Source: Pseudomonadota bacterium (lineage in GTDB: Bacteria > Pseudomonadota > Alphaproteobacteria > Rhodospirillales > Magnetospirillaceae). Taken from it: a stretch of DNA of 64,000 bases. Within the stretch, counting starts at the first letter, position 1. The number at the start of each line of letters is the position of its first letter. Position numbers and translations under genes: made by a program. Positions 1 through 8,620 of this stretch are shown here, piece after piece. Where the stretch lies: assembly GCA_021793155.1 (NCBI GenBank), contig JAJYTF010000001.1:1-64000 (forward strand), in the 5' to 3' direction. Below the pieces are notes generated by a model. It did no database searches. It was not told the origin of the DNA and saw only the letters and a program-made list of their open reading frames with translations.

Positions 1-150
1 CAGAACACGAACCACCGGAATCGGTGCCTCCGGCGAGATCCGCTCAACCTCTCCATAGACGAAGCGGTCAAGCATCACGTCCCCGATGCACAGAACCTCA
101 ACCCCGCAAAGCTGCGGCACCAGGGCGGCCAACGTGGATTGTTCGATCAT
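1..150 (-). CDS. hldE: HldE/RfaE heptose-7-phosphate kinase, N-terminal fragment
   Basis: These are the first 50 codons of a gene that reads leftwards off the window. After a lead of about 17 residues the translation shows [17 protein letters not shown] and then [11 protein letters not shown], the ribokinase-fold N-terminus of D-glycero-beta-D-manno-heptose-7-phosphate kinase (domain I of HldE/RfaE). The enzyme makes activated heptose for the LPS inner core in the cytoplasm. The start is the ATG at 150. Whether the second, adenylyltransferase domain is fused cannot be seen here. Confidence 0.85.
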   Translation of the reverse strand, partial: MIEQSTLAALVPQLCGVEVLCIGDVMLDRFVYGEVERISPEAPIPVVRVL

Positions 151-236
151 GTCACTTGGTTCCGGCGCGATCTTTGACTTGTACCGGTTGGCTAACCCAA
201 ACACCCGCGTGGAGGCAAGCGGAATGGTGGCACCTT

Positions 237-992
237 TCAGGTCGAGAGGAACGACTTCTCGGCTCCCTCGATGACCAGGGCAGTGAGATGGCCACTGTAA
301 TAGGCCCCCGTATCCACCCCGATCCGGTTCTGCCGGACCTGCGGCGTCGGGGCTATGGTATGTCCATGCACGATTACTCTGCCGTAGTCCGCGTCCGAGG
401 ACAGAAATTCATTGCGGATCCACATCAGGTCTTCCGGCCGTTGGAACTCAAGGTCCACCCCCGGCCGCACACCGGCATGGGCGAAGTAGTAACCGCCTTC
501 GGCATGCCAATAGTGCAGTCCTTCGAGAAAGGCCTTGTGCCGCGCCGGCAGTGATTGCCGCAGCAGCGCCTGCAGGGCGGGCAAATCTTCCGCATCCAGC
601 CGCGCCGTGTCGGCATAGCTTTCGATGGTGGCCAGCCCGCCGTTGGCGAGCCAGCCCGGTCCGGCCGACAGCTCTTCGAGGAAACGCAACATGCCGTCTT
701 CGTGGTTGCCGCGCAGGCAAACCCAGCGGAACCCCGACCATTGCGGCGTGGACGGCGGTCCCGCGACAAGGATTTCGACCACCTCGCGCGAATGCGGTCC
801 GCGGTCCAGGTAGTCGCCCAGGAACACGATCATCCGCCGTCCTGCGCGCGAGCGCTGGGCGTCGCGCTGTATTGCGCCAAGCAACCGTTCCAAAAGGTCG
901 CAGCGGCCATGGATGTCCCCGACCGCATAAAGACGCGTTCCGGGCGGCGCCAAAGCCGTACGACGACGATCAAGGACAGAGAGAGTGCTCAT
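237..992 (-). CDS. PP2A-like metallophosphatase (serine/threonine phosphatase family)
   Basis: A 251-residue calcineurin-like phosphoesterase. The metal-binding signature is complete: GDIHG at 25-29, GDYLDRG at 59-65, GNHE at 95-98 and a later VHGHT near 210, as in bacterial PphA/PrpE and lambda-type phosphatases. It should be a soluble dinuclear-metal enzyme; the substrate could be phosphoprotein or a nucleotide such as Ap4A. It lies 86 bp downstream of the hldE start on the same strand and diverges from the next gene. The ATG start gives a 20-residue lead before the first motif. Confidence 0.88.
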   Translation of the reverse strand: MSTLSVLDRRRTALAPPGTRLYAVGDIHGRCDLLERLLGAIQRDAQRSRAGRRMIVFLGDYLDRGPHSREVVEILVAGPPSTPQWSGFRWVCLRGNHEDGMLRFLEELSAGPGWLANGGLATIESYADTARLDAEDLPALQALLRQSLPARHKAFLEGLHYWHAEGGYYFAHAGVRPGVDLEFQRPEDLMWIRNEFLSSDADYGRVIVHGHTIAPTPQVRQNRIGVDTGAYYSGHLTALVIEGAEKSFLST

Positions 993-1116
993 TTCTTTTC
1001 TGGTTGGTCCGTTCCGGCGATGCTATTTCTTAAATGGCCCCATTTACATTAGTTCGAAACCATGTAAGGCCAATCGGCCAGAAATCCAGGCCAGGGATGT
1101 GGCGAAAGGTCAGGCG

Positions 1117-2478
1117 ATGAACCTATCGGCACCGGACGGACCCGGTCCAGAAGTTGTAACCCAGGAGAGCCTTTTGCTCGGCGCGGCCGAGCGCGTCGGC
1201 CGCATCCGCGACGGCCGGATGGCGCTGCAACTGCATCTGTCACGCCTGCGCCCCCAAAATCGCCAGGAAGGTCATGTCCGCATCGCGCTGCGTATGCTGG
1301 AACCGATGGTCAACGCCTACCGCGGCCAGATGTTCCTGCTCGGCAACTCCGACATCGTCTTCCTTCTGAAGGATGCCAACCACACCGACGTCGAGAACAT
1401 GGTCTTCAAGCTGCGGGCCCTGTTCTCGAAGGATCCGCTGACCTTTGCCGACAGCGGCGACGGCATCGACGGGTTTTGCAGCTGGTACGATCTTGAAGTC
1501 GAATACGACGAATTCCTGAGCCTGGCGCGGGCGGCGGCCACCGAAGTACGCAAGAGGATTCGCGATAAGACGGCACAGCCCCGGGCGCCGCAGCCCCTGG
1601 ACGCCAAGAGCCTGGGCCAGGTCCTCGACCGCATGGCCGCCGCCGATGTGTCCGACCTGATTCGCCGACAGGCCGCCATGGTCGTCACCGGCCAAGGAAA
1701 CGCCGTGGTGCTGTTCCAGGAATTCTTCGTCGGCATGAGCGACCTACAGAAGGCGCTGTATCCGGATGTCAATCTTTTGGGCAACCGTTGGCTGTTCCAG
1801 CATCTGAGCCAGACCCTGGATCTCAGGGTGCTGGGCGCCCTGCACGAGATGAAACTTGCCGCCCGGCCGGAAACTTTCAGCCTGAACCTCAATATCAGCA
1901 CTGTGTTGAGCCCGGCTTTCGACCGGTTCGCCCAAGGCGAAAAGGATGGCACCCGCATTCTGATCGAGCTGCAGGTCCTGGACGTCCTGGCCGACAGCCG
2001 CAGTTTCTATGCCGCCCGCCAGATGCTGCGCGAACGCGGCCACCAGGTGGCCATCGACGGCCTGAACGAACTCACGCTCCGCTTCATGGACATCACCCAG
2101 CTCGACGCCGATCTCTACAAGCTCACCTGGAGCCCCGACCTGCGCGATACCGAGCACGGCGCGGCGGTGGCAGCGTCGGTGCAGCGAATTGACGGCGAAA
2201 AGCTGCTGCTCGCCCGCTGCGATTCGGAATCGGCCATCGCATGGGGGCTGGACCACGGCATCTACCGTTTCCAGGGCCGCCACGTGGATGCCATGCTGGC
2301 CGCCTACACCATGCATGGCTGCGACCACTCGGCCGCCTGCAGCCTGCAGCAATGCATCAGCCGCCACGCCGTGATCGCCGGACCGCTGCGCCGTGAATGC
2401 GGCAACAACGGGATGCTCGACAGCTCGCCGGTCATGCGTGTGCCGCGGCCGAAACGCCGAGCGGAGACGACGTCGTGA
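1117..2478 (+). CDS. degenerate GGDEF-EAL-like protein, first of a tandem pair
   Basis: A 453-residue protein of unknown function. Its C-terminal half follows the order of EAL-domain landmarks in eroded form: FSLNLNISTVLSP (EAL: vsvNlsp), ILIELQVLDVLAD (EAL: lEiTE) and VAIDGLNELTL where DDFG is expected, then LYKLTW and a final GIYRFQGRHVD resembling the G-x-Y-x-QG end. The N-terminal half may be a similarly eroded GGDEF fold. Loss of the DDFG metal ligands suggests no phosphodiesterase activity; c-di-GMP binding or scaffolding is possible. The ATG at 1117 was chosen because upstream codons in frame run into the phosphatase promoter region. Its stop overlaps the start of its paralogue. Confidence 0.6.
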   Translation: MNLSAPDGPGPEVVTQESLLLGAAERVGRIRDGRMALQLHLSRLRPQNRQEGHVRIALRMLEPMVNAYRGQMFLLGNSDIVFLLKDANHTDVENMVFKLRALFSKDPLTFADSGDGIDGFCSWYDLEVEYDEFLSLARAAATEVRKRIRDKTAQPRAPQPLDAKSLGQVLDRMAAADVSDLIRRQAAMVVTGQGNAVVLFQEFFVGMSDLQKALYPDVNLLGNRWLFQHLSQTLDLRVLGALHEMKLAARPETFSLNLNISTVLSPAFDRFAQGEKDGTRILIELQVLDVLADSRSFYAARQMLRERGHQVAIDGLNELTLRFMDITQLDADLYKLTWSPDLRDTEHGAAVAASVQRIDGEKLLLARCDSESAIAWGLDHGIYRFQGRHVDAMLAAYTMHGCDHSAACSLQQCISRHAVIAGPLRRECGNNGMLDSSPVMRVPRPKRRAETTS

Positions 2479-3770
2479 CACCCCCCCCCGACCGCGCCAC
2501 CACCGAACGCCAGAAAGCCATCGCCCAGCGCCTGCCCAGCGGCGAGAATCTTCTGCTCGACTACATCCACAAGCTGGAACGGCACCGTCGCGGCCGGCAG
2601 GCCGTACTCATCCGATTGTCGCTGCTGCAGCCGGTCAACCGCCGCGAACACCATGTGCGGATCGCCGTCAGCAGTTTCGACGCCCTGGTCAAGCAGCTGA
2701 AGGGACAGATTTTTGCCCTGTCCAACGCCGACTTGATGTTCATCTTCAAGGAATCGGCCCTCGATGAGGTCGAGGCGGCGATCGTCAAGCTGCGGTTCAT
2801 GTTCAGCGACGACCCCCTGCTGGCCGGAGAAGGATCGGGCGACAAGGCCGCCAGTTTCACCGACTGGTTCCTTCTGGAACGGGACTACGACGCCCTGCTG
2901 CACTTGGCCCAGCACATGCTGACCGAGGAAAAGGCCCGGCGCAGCCAGCAGTTCACCGCCAGCCATACCGCCCAGGCGGCGCCCAAGCCGGCCAGGCGCG
3001 GCGAACCGCTCACCCCGGCGATGCTGGGCAAGCTGGAAGACGCCCTTGCCCGCGCCGACCTGGCCAACATGATGCGCCGCCAGGCGGTCTGCGCCATCGT
3101 CGGACGGTCCCCGCCGCAACCGGTGTTCCACGAGCTGTTCATTTCCATCATCGATCTGCGCGAGACGCTGCTGCCCAACGTCAACCTCGCCTCCAGCCCC
3201 TGGCTGTTCCAGCAACTGACCGAGACGCTGGACCGCCGGGTGCTGTCGCTTTTGAGCAAGCACGACGACCGCACGGTGGCCGGCGACGTCAGCATCAATC
3301 TCAATGTCCAGACCCTGCTGTCGCACGAATTCCTGAACTTCGACGACAACATCAAGGCCAGCATGCGCGGCACCATCGTACTGGAGTTGCAGAAGGTCGA
3401 TGTCTTCGCCGATCTCGGCGCATTCCTGTTCGCCCGAGACTTCGCCCACGACCGCGGATACCGTATCTGCATCGACGGCGTCAATCTCGAGTCGCTGCCC
3501 TTCGTCGACCGGGAACGCCTTGGCGTCGACCTGATCAAGATGGTCTGGGATCCGCTGATGACCGAGGGGCGGCTGCCCAACGGAACCTCACTCGAAGACT
3601 ATGTGCGCCGTTCGGGACCGTCGCGGGCCATCCTCTGCCGGTGCGACACCCAGGACGCCATCACCTGCGGCCAGGCGGCCGGCCTCACCCTGTTCCAGGG
3701 CCGCCATGTCGAGGCTCTGCTGGCCGCCGAAATGCAGAAGCAGAAAGGCATGTTGCGCCGGCGTCGATGA
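2475..3770 (+). CDS. degenerate GGDEF-EAL-like protein, second of a tandem pair
   Basis: A 431-residue paralogue of the preceding protein. Matching blocks include NRREHHVRIAV against NRQEGHVRIAL, WLFQQLTETLDRRVL against WLFQHLSQTLDLRVL, and FQGRHVEALLAAE against FQGRHVDAMLAAY. The EAL-like landmarks VSINLNVQTLLS, IVLELQKVDVFAD and ICIDGVNLESL are also eroded at the catalytic positions. The GTG at 2475 overlaps the upstream stop as GTGA, implying translational coupling; an ATG at 2397 is possible but would give an 82-base overlap. The function is unknown; a heteromeric pair is a reasonable guess. Confidence 0.6.
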   Translation: MTPPPDRATTERQKAIAQRLPSGENLLLDYIHKLERHRRGRQAVLIRLSLLQPVNRREHHVRIAVSSFDALVKQLKGQIFALSNADLMFIFKESALDEVEAAIVKLRFMFSDDPLLAGEGSGDKAASFTDWFLLERDYDALLHLAQHMLTEEKARRSQQFTASHTAQAAPKPARRGEPLTPAMLGKLEDALARADLANMMRRQAVCAIVGRSPPQPVFHELFISIIDLRETLLPNVNLASSPWLFQQLTETLDRRVLSLLSKHDDRTVAGDVSINLNVQTLLSHEFLNFDDNIKASMRGTIVLELQKVDVFADLGAFLFARDFAHDRGYRICIDGVNLESLPFVDRERLGVDLIKMVWDPLMTEGRLPNGTSLEDYVRRSGPSRAILCRCDTQDAITCGQAAGLTLFQGRHVEALLAAEMQKQKGMLRRRR

Positions 3771-3855
3771 CCGCGAGGCTCCGAGGAATCGCGATCAAGC
3801 GATCGCCCCGCCGCGACGCTGGCGCGCCTTCGGTTTTACCCCCATATTCGACGCC

Positions 3856-4608
3856 ATGAGCGACTACGCCATCGAGGTCGACCATCTCGTCAAGCGGTTC
3901 GGCGAGGTCAATGCCGTCGACGACATCAGTTTCACCGTCGCAAGGGGCAGCACCACGGCTCTCCTCGGCGGCAACGGCGCCGGCAAGACGACCACCTTGT
4001 CCATCCTGCTGGGCATCCTGCTGCCCAGCAGCGGCCGTATCCGCGTGCTGGGCGAAGACATGCTCGCCCATCGGCACCGTGTCCTGCCGCGGCTCAACTT
4101 CTCCTCGCCCTATGTGGATCTGCCACACCGGCTGACGGTGCGGGAGAACCTGGTAGTCTATGCCCACCTGTATACGCTTCGCCAACCGGCCGCGCGGATC
4201 GCGGCGGTCGCCGAACAGTTCGGCCTGGGCGAATTGATGAAGCGGCCCGCCGGCACCCTGTCGGCCGGACAGAAGACCCGCGTCGCCCTGGCCAAGGCGC
4301 TGCTCAACGAACCGGAAGTGCTGATTCTCGACGAACCGACGGCCTCGCTCGACCCCGATACCGCCGACTGGGTGCGCTCCGCTTTCCAGGACTATCAGAG
4401 ACGGACCGGCGCCACCCTGCTGCTTGCCTCCCACAACATGACCGAGGTCGAGCGGCTGTGCGACAACGTCCTGATGATGCGGCGCGGCCGCATCGTCGAT
4501 AACGGATCACCCCAGGCCCTCGCCGATCGCTACGGCCGGCGTACCATGGAGGAGGTATTTCTCGATATCGCGCGGCAACACCACGACGACAGCGTGGCGG
4601 CCCAATGA
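3856..4608 (+). CDS. ABC-2 type exporter, ATP-binding protein
   Basis: A 250-residue ABC ATPase. Walker A is GGNGAGKTT at 38-46, the signature is LSAGQKTRVALAKALL and Walker B is VLILDEPTASLD, followed by the switch SHNMTEVE. The profile fits the NodI/CcmA/daunorubicin-resistance type that pairs with ABC-2 permeases. The ATG at 3856 (MSDYAIEVDHLVKRFG) gives the usual family length. The permease gene follows 64 bp later. The substrate is unknown. Confidence 0.9.
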   Translation: MSDYAIEVDHLVKRFGEVNAVDDISFTVARGSTTALLGGNGAGKTTTLSILLGILLPSSGRIRVLGEDMLAHRHRVLPRLNFSSPYVDLPHRLTVRENLVVYAHLYTLRQPAARIAAVAEQFGLGELMKRPAGTLSAGQKTRVALAKALLNEPEVLILDEPTASLDPDTADWVRSAFQDYQRRTGATLLLASHNMTEVERLCDNVLMMRRGRIVDNGSPQALADRYGRRTMEEVFLDIARQHHDDSVAAQ

Positions 4609-4654
4609 CCGAGCGCAGCGAGGACAGCCAAGCGGCCGGATGGCCGCGCCCGGG

Positions 4655-4675
4655 GCCTGAGGGGCAAGAACCATG
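4655..4675 (+). repeat. leader with GCCTGAGGGGCAAG block shared with cobI
   Basis: The 14-base block GCCTGAGGGGCAAG sits just before the permease ATG and supplies its Shine-Dalgarno. The identical block precedes the cobI ATG at 22208-22221. Both leaders also contain GCGAGGAC further upstream (4618-4625; 22149 and 22169). It may be an interspersed intergenic repeat recruited as a ribosome-binding site. Confidence 0.5.
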
Positions 4676-5500
4676 ACCCCACCATCCGTCGTCCTTTCAG
4701 CCCCTTTGTTTTCATGGCGGCGCGTGTACGGGGTGGTGCTGCGCCATCTGTTCCTGCTGCGCGGATCGTGGCCGCGCATGGCCGAGATGTTCTATTGGCC
4801 GCTGTTTGACCTGGTCATCTGGGGATTCATCTCGCAGTTCTTCATGAGCCACAGCGACTGGGTATCGCGGGCCGCCGGGATCCTCCTGGGCGCGGTCATG
4901 CTGTGGAACGTGATGTTCCGCGGCAGCCTGGGCGTCGCCTTGTCGTTCCTGGAGGAAACCTGGTCGCGCAATCTCGGCCATCTTACGGTGAGCCCGCTGC
5001 GGCCGGTGGAATTCATCACCGCGATGCTGGTGATGAGCCTAATCCGCACCGTCGCCGGCATGGGGCCGGTGGCTCTGCTGGCCATACCGCTGTACCACTA
5101 CTCCATTTTCTCGCTGGGACTGCCGCTGTTGGCATTCTTCACCAGTCTTCTGGTTACCGGCTGGGCGGTCGGGCTGGGCGTCTCAGCCCTGGTGTTGCGC
5201 TTCGGCCAGGGGGCGGAAAGCCTGGTCTGGGTTCTGATCTTCGCCGTGGCCCCGCTGTGCGGCATCTATTATCCGCTGAGCGTCCTTCCCGGATGGCTGC
5301 AGAAGGTGGCCTGGTTCCTGCCGCCCTCGCATATCTTCGAGGGCATGCGGGCGGTGATGTTCGGCAAGGGCTTCCCCTGGGACCAACTGCTGATTGCCGC
5401 CGTCCTCAACCTGGTCTATATCGGCGGCGCCGTGGCCTTGTTCCTGTGGGTCTATCACCTGGCCCGGGTCAGGGGCCTGTTCCTGTCCATGGGAGAATGA
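4673..5500 (+). CDS. ABC-2 type permease (NodJ-like)
   Basis: A 275-residue inner-membrane protein with about six hydrophobic segments, including WPLFDLVIWGFISQFF near the N-terminus and GGAVALFLWVYHLA near the C-terminus. The conserved ABC-2 loop before the last helices reads PLCGIYYPLSVLPGWLQ. It should form an exporter with the ATPase encoded just upstream. Its stop overlaps the start of cobS as ATGA, so the exporter is translationally linked to the cobalamin synthase gene. The substrate is not evident. Confidence 0.87.
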   Translation: MTPPSVVLSAPLFSWRRVYGVVLRHLFLLRGSWPRMAEMFYWPLFDLVIWGFISQFFMSHSDWVSRAAGILLGAVMLWNVMFRGSLGVALSFLEETWSRNLGHLTVSPLRPVEFITAMLVMSLIRTVAGMGPVALLAIPLYHYSIFSLGLPLLAFFTSLLVTGWAVGLGVSALVLRFGQGAESLVWVLIFAVAPLCGIYYPLSVLPGWLQKVAWFLPPSHIFEGMRAVMFGKGFPWDQLLIAAVLNLVYIGGAVALFLWVYHLARVRGLFLSMGE

Positions 5501-6246
5501 GGGACATGCTTGCCCGTCTCCACTTGGCGGTCGCCTTCCTGACGCGCCTACCGCTGCCGCCGCCGGCCGAATGGCCGCCGGGCTCGCTGGCCCTGGCCGT
5601 CCCGACGTTCCCGTTGGTCGGCCTGCTGGTCGGCGGCATCGGTACCGCCGCCTATGCCTGCGCCCATATGCTCCTGCCGCCGTCCCTAGCCGCGGTCCTG
5701 GCGCTGGCCGCCACCATCGCCACCACCGGCGGCCTGCATGAAGACGGCCTGGCCGACGTTGCCGACGGATTCGGCGGCGGCGCCGACAAAGAACGCAAAC
5801 TGGCCATCATGAAGGACAGCCGAATCGGCAGCTTCGGCGTCGTGGCGGTGGCCGTGGGGCTGATGCTGCGCGCCGGCACCCTGGCCCAGTTGGCCTCGCC
5901 CGGGCAGGTGGCCGGCGCCCTGCTGGCTGCCCATGCCTTGGCCCGGGCGGCCATGCCTGCACTCATGCGCATCCTTCCCCCGGCCCGCGACACCGGACTG
6001 GGCGCGGCCGCCGGAAGGCCGACGCTGGCAGCCGCCGGACTGGCCGCCGGCATCGGCGTCGGCGCGGCCCTTTTGCTCCTGCCCAGCGCCGCGGCAGTCG
6101 CCGCCATCCTCGGCGCCGCCATCGGCGCCGCTGCCGTCGCCCTTCTGGCCTGGCGCCAGATCGGCGGCCAGACCGGCGACGTGCTGGGAGCCGCCGAACA
6201 GGTGGCCGAAACGCTGGCCATGCTGGCCGTGGTGGCCGCGGCATGA
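5497..6246 (+). CDS. cobS: adenosylcobinamide-GDP ribazoletransferase (cobalamin synthase)
   Basis: A 249-residue polytopic membrane protein of the CobS/CobV family. It joins adenosylcobinamide-GDP to alpha-ribazole (phosphate), the last assembly step of cobalamin. Landmarks are AVAFLTRLPLPPP near the N-terminus and LHEDGLADVADGFGGG, the acidic Mg-binding motif, followed by a DSRIGSFGV block. The ATG at 5497 overlaps the permease stop (ATGA); an ATG at 5506 is an equally reasonable start. The gene ends in an ATGA overlap with cobC. Confidence 0.93.
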   Translation: MRDMLARLHLAVAFLTRLPLPPPAEWPPGSLALAVPTFPLVGLLVGGIGTAAYACAHMLLPPSLAAVLALAATIATTGGLHEDGLADVADGFGGGADKERKLAIMKDSRIGSFGVVAVAVGLMLRAGTLAQLASPGQVAGALLAAHALARAAMPALMRILPPARDTGLGAAAGRPTLAAAGLAAGIGVGAALLLLPSAAAVAAILGAAIGAAAVALLAWRQIGGQTGDVLGAAEQVAETLAMLAVVAAA

Positions 6247-6854
6247 GCGCCGCTCCGACGACCCGCTGGTGGTGGCTGCGCCACGCGCCAGTCCCCGATC
6301 CCGAGGGCCGTATCTCGGGCCGCCTCGACTTGCCCTGCGACACTTCGGACAGCGACTGGTTTGCCGCGCTGGCCAGCCGCCTGCCCCGTTACGCGGTGCT
6401 GGTGGAAACCGGCCTGATGCGCTGCACCCAGACCATCGGCGCGCTGGAAGCGGCCGGCCTGCCCCTGGCCCCGCCCCTGGTCGAGCCGGCATTCATCGAA
6501 CAGGATTTCGGCCGCTGGCAGGGCCGCACCTGGAACGAACTGAGCATTGCCAAGGACCCCGATCTGGCCGCTTTCTGGCAAAACCCGGCCACCGCCACCC
6601 CGCCGGGCGGTGAGAGCTTCGCCACCCTGATGGAACGCGCAAGCGAAGCCATCCTGCGCCTGTCCGCCGAATATGGCGGCCGCGACATCGTTGCGGTCGC
6701 TCATGCCGGCACCATTCGCGCCGCTTTGGCGCTGGCCTTGGACATTTCCCCGGAAACCGCCCTCTCCTTCGTCGTCGATCCGTTGTCGCTGACTCGCATC
6801 GACGCCCTGCCCGGCGGTTGGCGGGTGGTCGGCGTCAACTGGCTGCCCGAGTAG
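6243..6854 (+). CDS. cobC: alpha-ribazole phosphatase / histidine phosphatase family
   Basis: A 203-residue histidine phosphatase. The N-terminal catalytic loop reads WLRHAPVPDPEGRISG (RHA instead of the usual RHG), and the second catalytic histidine lies in VAVAHAGTIRAAL. Coupling to cobS by ATGA supports alpha-ribazole-5'-phosphate phosphatase activity in nucleotide-loop assembly, although the family is functionally broad. The frame is preserved throughout and the length is normal. Confidence 0.82.
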   Translation: MSAAPTTRWWWLRHAPVPDPEGRISGRLDLPCDTSDSDWFAALASRLPRYAVLVETGLMRCTQTIGALEAAGLPLAPPLVEPAFIEQDFGRWQGRTWNELSIAKDPDLAAFWQNPATATPPGGESFATLMERASEAILRLSAEYGGRDIVAVAHAGTIRAALALALDISPETALSFVVDPLSLTRIDALPGGWRVVGVNWLPE

Positions 6855-6879
6855 CCGCTTGAGATCGCGGCGCGATCAA

Positions 6880-7040
6880 TGCTAGGGTCGCTCCCCATTC
6901 CAAGACAGGGAAGCCGGTAAGCCGGCGCTGCCCCCGCAACTGTAAAGGATGAGGCTGTGGCACTTGCCACTGGGGCCCGACAAGGACCCCGGGAAGGCGC
7001 CATCGTCGATGACTCCGAAGCCAGGAGACCTCCTTGGAGC
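6880..7040 (+). ncRNA. cobalamin (AdoCbl) riboswitch
   Basis: All the conserved B12-riboswitch blocks occur in order: GGGAAGCCGGT at 6908-6918, GCCGGCGCTGCCCCCGCAAC from 6921, GCCACTG at 6966-6972, GGGAAGGC at 6991-6998 and the B12 box GAAGCCAGGAGACCT ending at 7031. The CCTCC at the end of the box can pair with the GGAGG just before the cobU ATG, so translational control of cobU and its operon is inferred. A possible promoter, TTGAGA-18-TAGGGT, lies at 6859-6888 and overlaps the proposed 5' end, so it is uncertain. Confidence 0.93.
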
Positions 7041-7075
7041 GGAACTGGAACCAATCCTCGGAGGGAGGATCTGCC

Positions 7076-7606
7076 ATGGCGCCGCAATCCTTGCCGCCGA
7101 TCACCCTGGTCCTGGGCGGGGCGCGTTCCGGGAAAAGCGCGTTCGCCGAATCGCTGCTGGCGACCTGTGCCGACCCGGTCTATGTCGCTACCGCCGAGTT
7201 GCGCGATGATGAGATGGCGGAGCGCGTGCGCCATCACCGGGCACGCCGCGGCCGCCATTGGCTGACCGTTGAGGAACCCTACGATCTGGCGGCGGCGCTG
7301 GCCGCCCATAGCCGCCCCGGCCGCCCGCTGCTGGTGGACTGCCTGACCCTGTGGCTGTCCAACCTGCTGCTGGCCAATCTGCCGGTGGAGGCGGAAATCC
7401 TCCGTTTCACCGAAAGCCTGCCCGGCCTGCCCGGGCCGGTGGTGCTGGTGGCCAACGAGGTTGGTCTCGGCATCGTTCCCGACAACCCTCTGGCCCGTGC
7501 CTTCCGCGACCATGCCGGCCGCCTCAACCAGGCGGTGGCCGCCTGCAGCCAGCATGTGGTGTTCGTCGCCGCCGGCCTGCCCCTTTCCCTCAAGGACATC
7601 CGATGA
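7076..7606 (+). CDS. cobU: adenosylcobinamide kinase / guanylyltransferase
   Basis: A 176-residue bifunctional CobU/CobP enzyme that phosphorylates adenosylcobinamide and transfers GMP to it. The P-loop is GGARSGKSAFAE, followed by YVATAELRDDEM (the RXDXEM-like family block), HRARRGRHW and VDCLTLWLSNLL; VANEVGLGIVPDNPLAR is the conserved C-terminal block. The ATG at 7076 has a strong GGAGGGAGG ribosome-binding site that the upstream riboswitch can mask. The gene ends in ATGA with cobW. Confidence 0.95.
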   Translation: MAPQSLPPITLVLGGARSGKSAFAESLLATCADPVYVATAELRDDEMAERVRHHRARRGRHWLTVEEPYDLAAALAAHSRPGRPLLVDCLTLWLSNLLLANLPVEAEILRFTESLPGLPGPVVLVANEVGLGIVPDNPLARAFRDHAGRLNQAVAACSQHVVFVAAGLPLSLKDIR

Positions 7607-8616
7607 GCCGTTTTGCCAAGATTCCCGCCACTGTCATCACCGGCTTCCTGGGCGCCGGCAAGACCACCCTGGTCCGCCACCTGCTGGCCAACGCCCAAGG
7701 CCGCCGGATCGCGCTGATCGTCAACGAGTTTGGCGATGTTGGCGTCGACGGCGAGCTGCTGGCCTCCTGCGGCATCGCCGGCTGCGCCGAGGACGACATC
7801 ATCGAACTGGCCAACGGCTGCCTGTGCTGCACCGTCGCCGACGAGTTCCTGCCCACCATGGAGCGCCTGCTCGGCCGGGCCGCGCCACCCGAGCATATCG
7901 TCATCGAAACCTCGGGCCTGGCCCTGCCCAAGCCGCTGGTCAAAGCCTTCGACTGGCCGGAAATCCGGTCCAAGGTGACGGTGGACGGAGTGGTCGCGGT
8001 GGTCGACGGGGCGGCGCTGCAGGCCGGCCGCTTCACCTCGACCCCGGAACAGATGGCCCAACCGGATCACGACAATCCGCTGGAGGAGGTGTTCGACGAC
8101 CAGCTTGCCTGCGCCGACCTGGTGTTGCTCAACAAGGCGGACCTGCTGGACGCCTCCGCGCTGGCGGCCCTTGAAGCCAGGCTTCGCACCGGCTTGCGCC
8201 CTGGGGTCAAATTGCTGGCCTGCCGCCAGGGCGAAGTGGACGCCCGCGTCGTGCTGGGGCTGGAGGCCGCCGCCGAGGACGACCTGCATGCCCGCCCCAC
8301 CCGTCACGACACCGAAACCAGCCATGACCACGACGATTTCGAAAGCTTCGCCATCCGCCTCGATCCGGTGGCCGACCCCCAGGCCCTGGCGGCCCGCCTG
8401 AGATCGGTGATCGTCGACCACGACATACTGCGGCTGAAAGGCTTCCTGGCGGTGGCGGGAAAGGACATGCGCCACGTGGTCCAGGCGGTGGGCAGCCGTA
8501 TCGCCGGCTATTACGACCGCCCGTGGAAGGCTGACGAGGAGCGGGCCGGCCATCTTGTGGTGATCGGCTTGAAAGGCCTGGACCGCGAGGCCATCGCCGC
8601 GGCCATCGGCGGCTGA
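7603..8616 (+). CDS. cobW: CobW-type metallochaperone GTPase
   Basis: A 337-residue COG0523 GTPase. Walker A is GFLGAGKTTLVRHLL, the metal-binding CxCC motif is NGCLCCTV, the guanine-specificity motif is NKADL, and an internal His-rich stretch reads RHDTETSHDHDD. CobW is associated with cobalt delivery to the CobNST chelatase, and here the gene lies immediately before cobN. The ATG overlaps the cobU stop. Confidence 0.93.
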   Translation: MSRFAKIPATVITGFLGAGKTTLVRHLLANAQGRRIALIVNEFGDVGVDGELLASCGIAGCAEDDIIELANGCLCCTVADEFLPTMERLLGRAAPPEHIVIETSGLALPKPLVKAFDWPEIRSKVTVDGVVAVVDGAALQAGRFTSTPEQMAQPDHDNPLEEVFDDQLACADLVLLNKADLLDASALAALEARLRTGLRPGVKLLACRQGEVDARVVLGLEAAAEDDLHARPTRHDTETSHDHDDFESFAIRLDPVADPQALAARLRSVIVDHDILRLKGFLAVAGKDMRHVVQAVGSRIAGYYDRPWKADEERAGHLVVIGLKGLDREAIAAAIGG

Positions 8617-8620
8617 TCCG

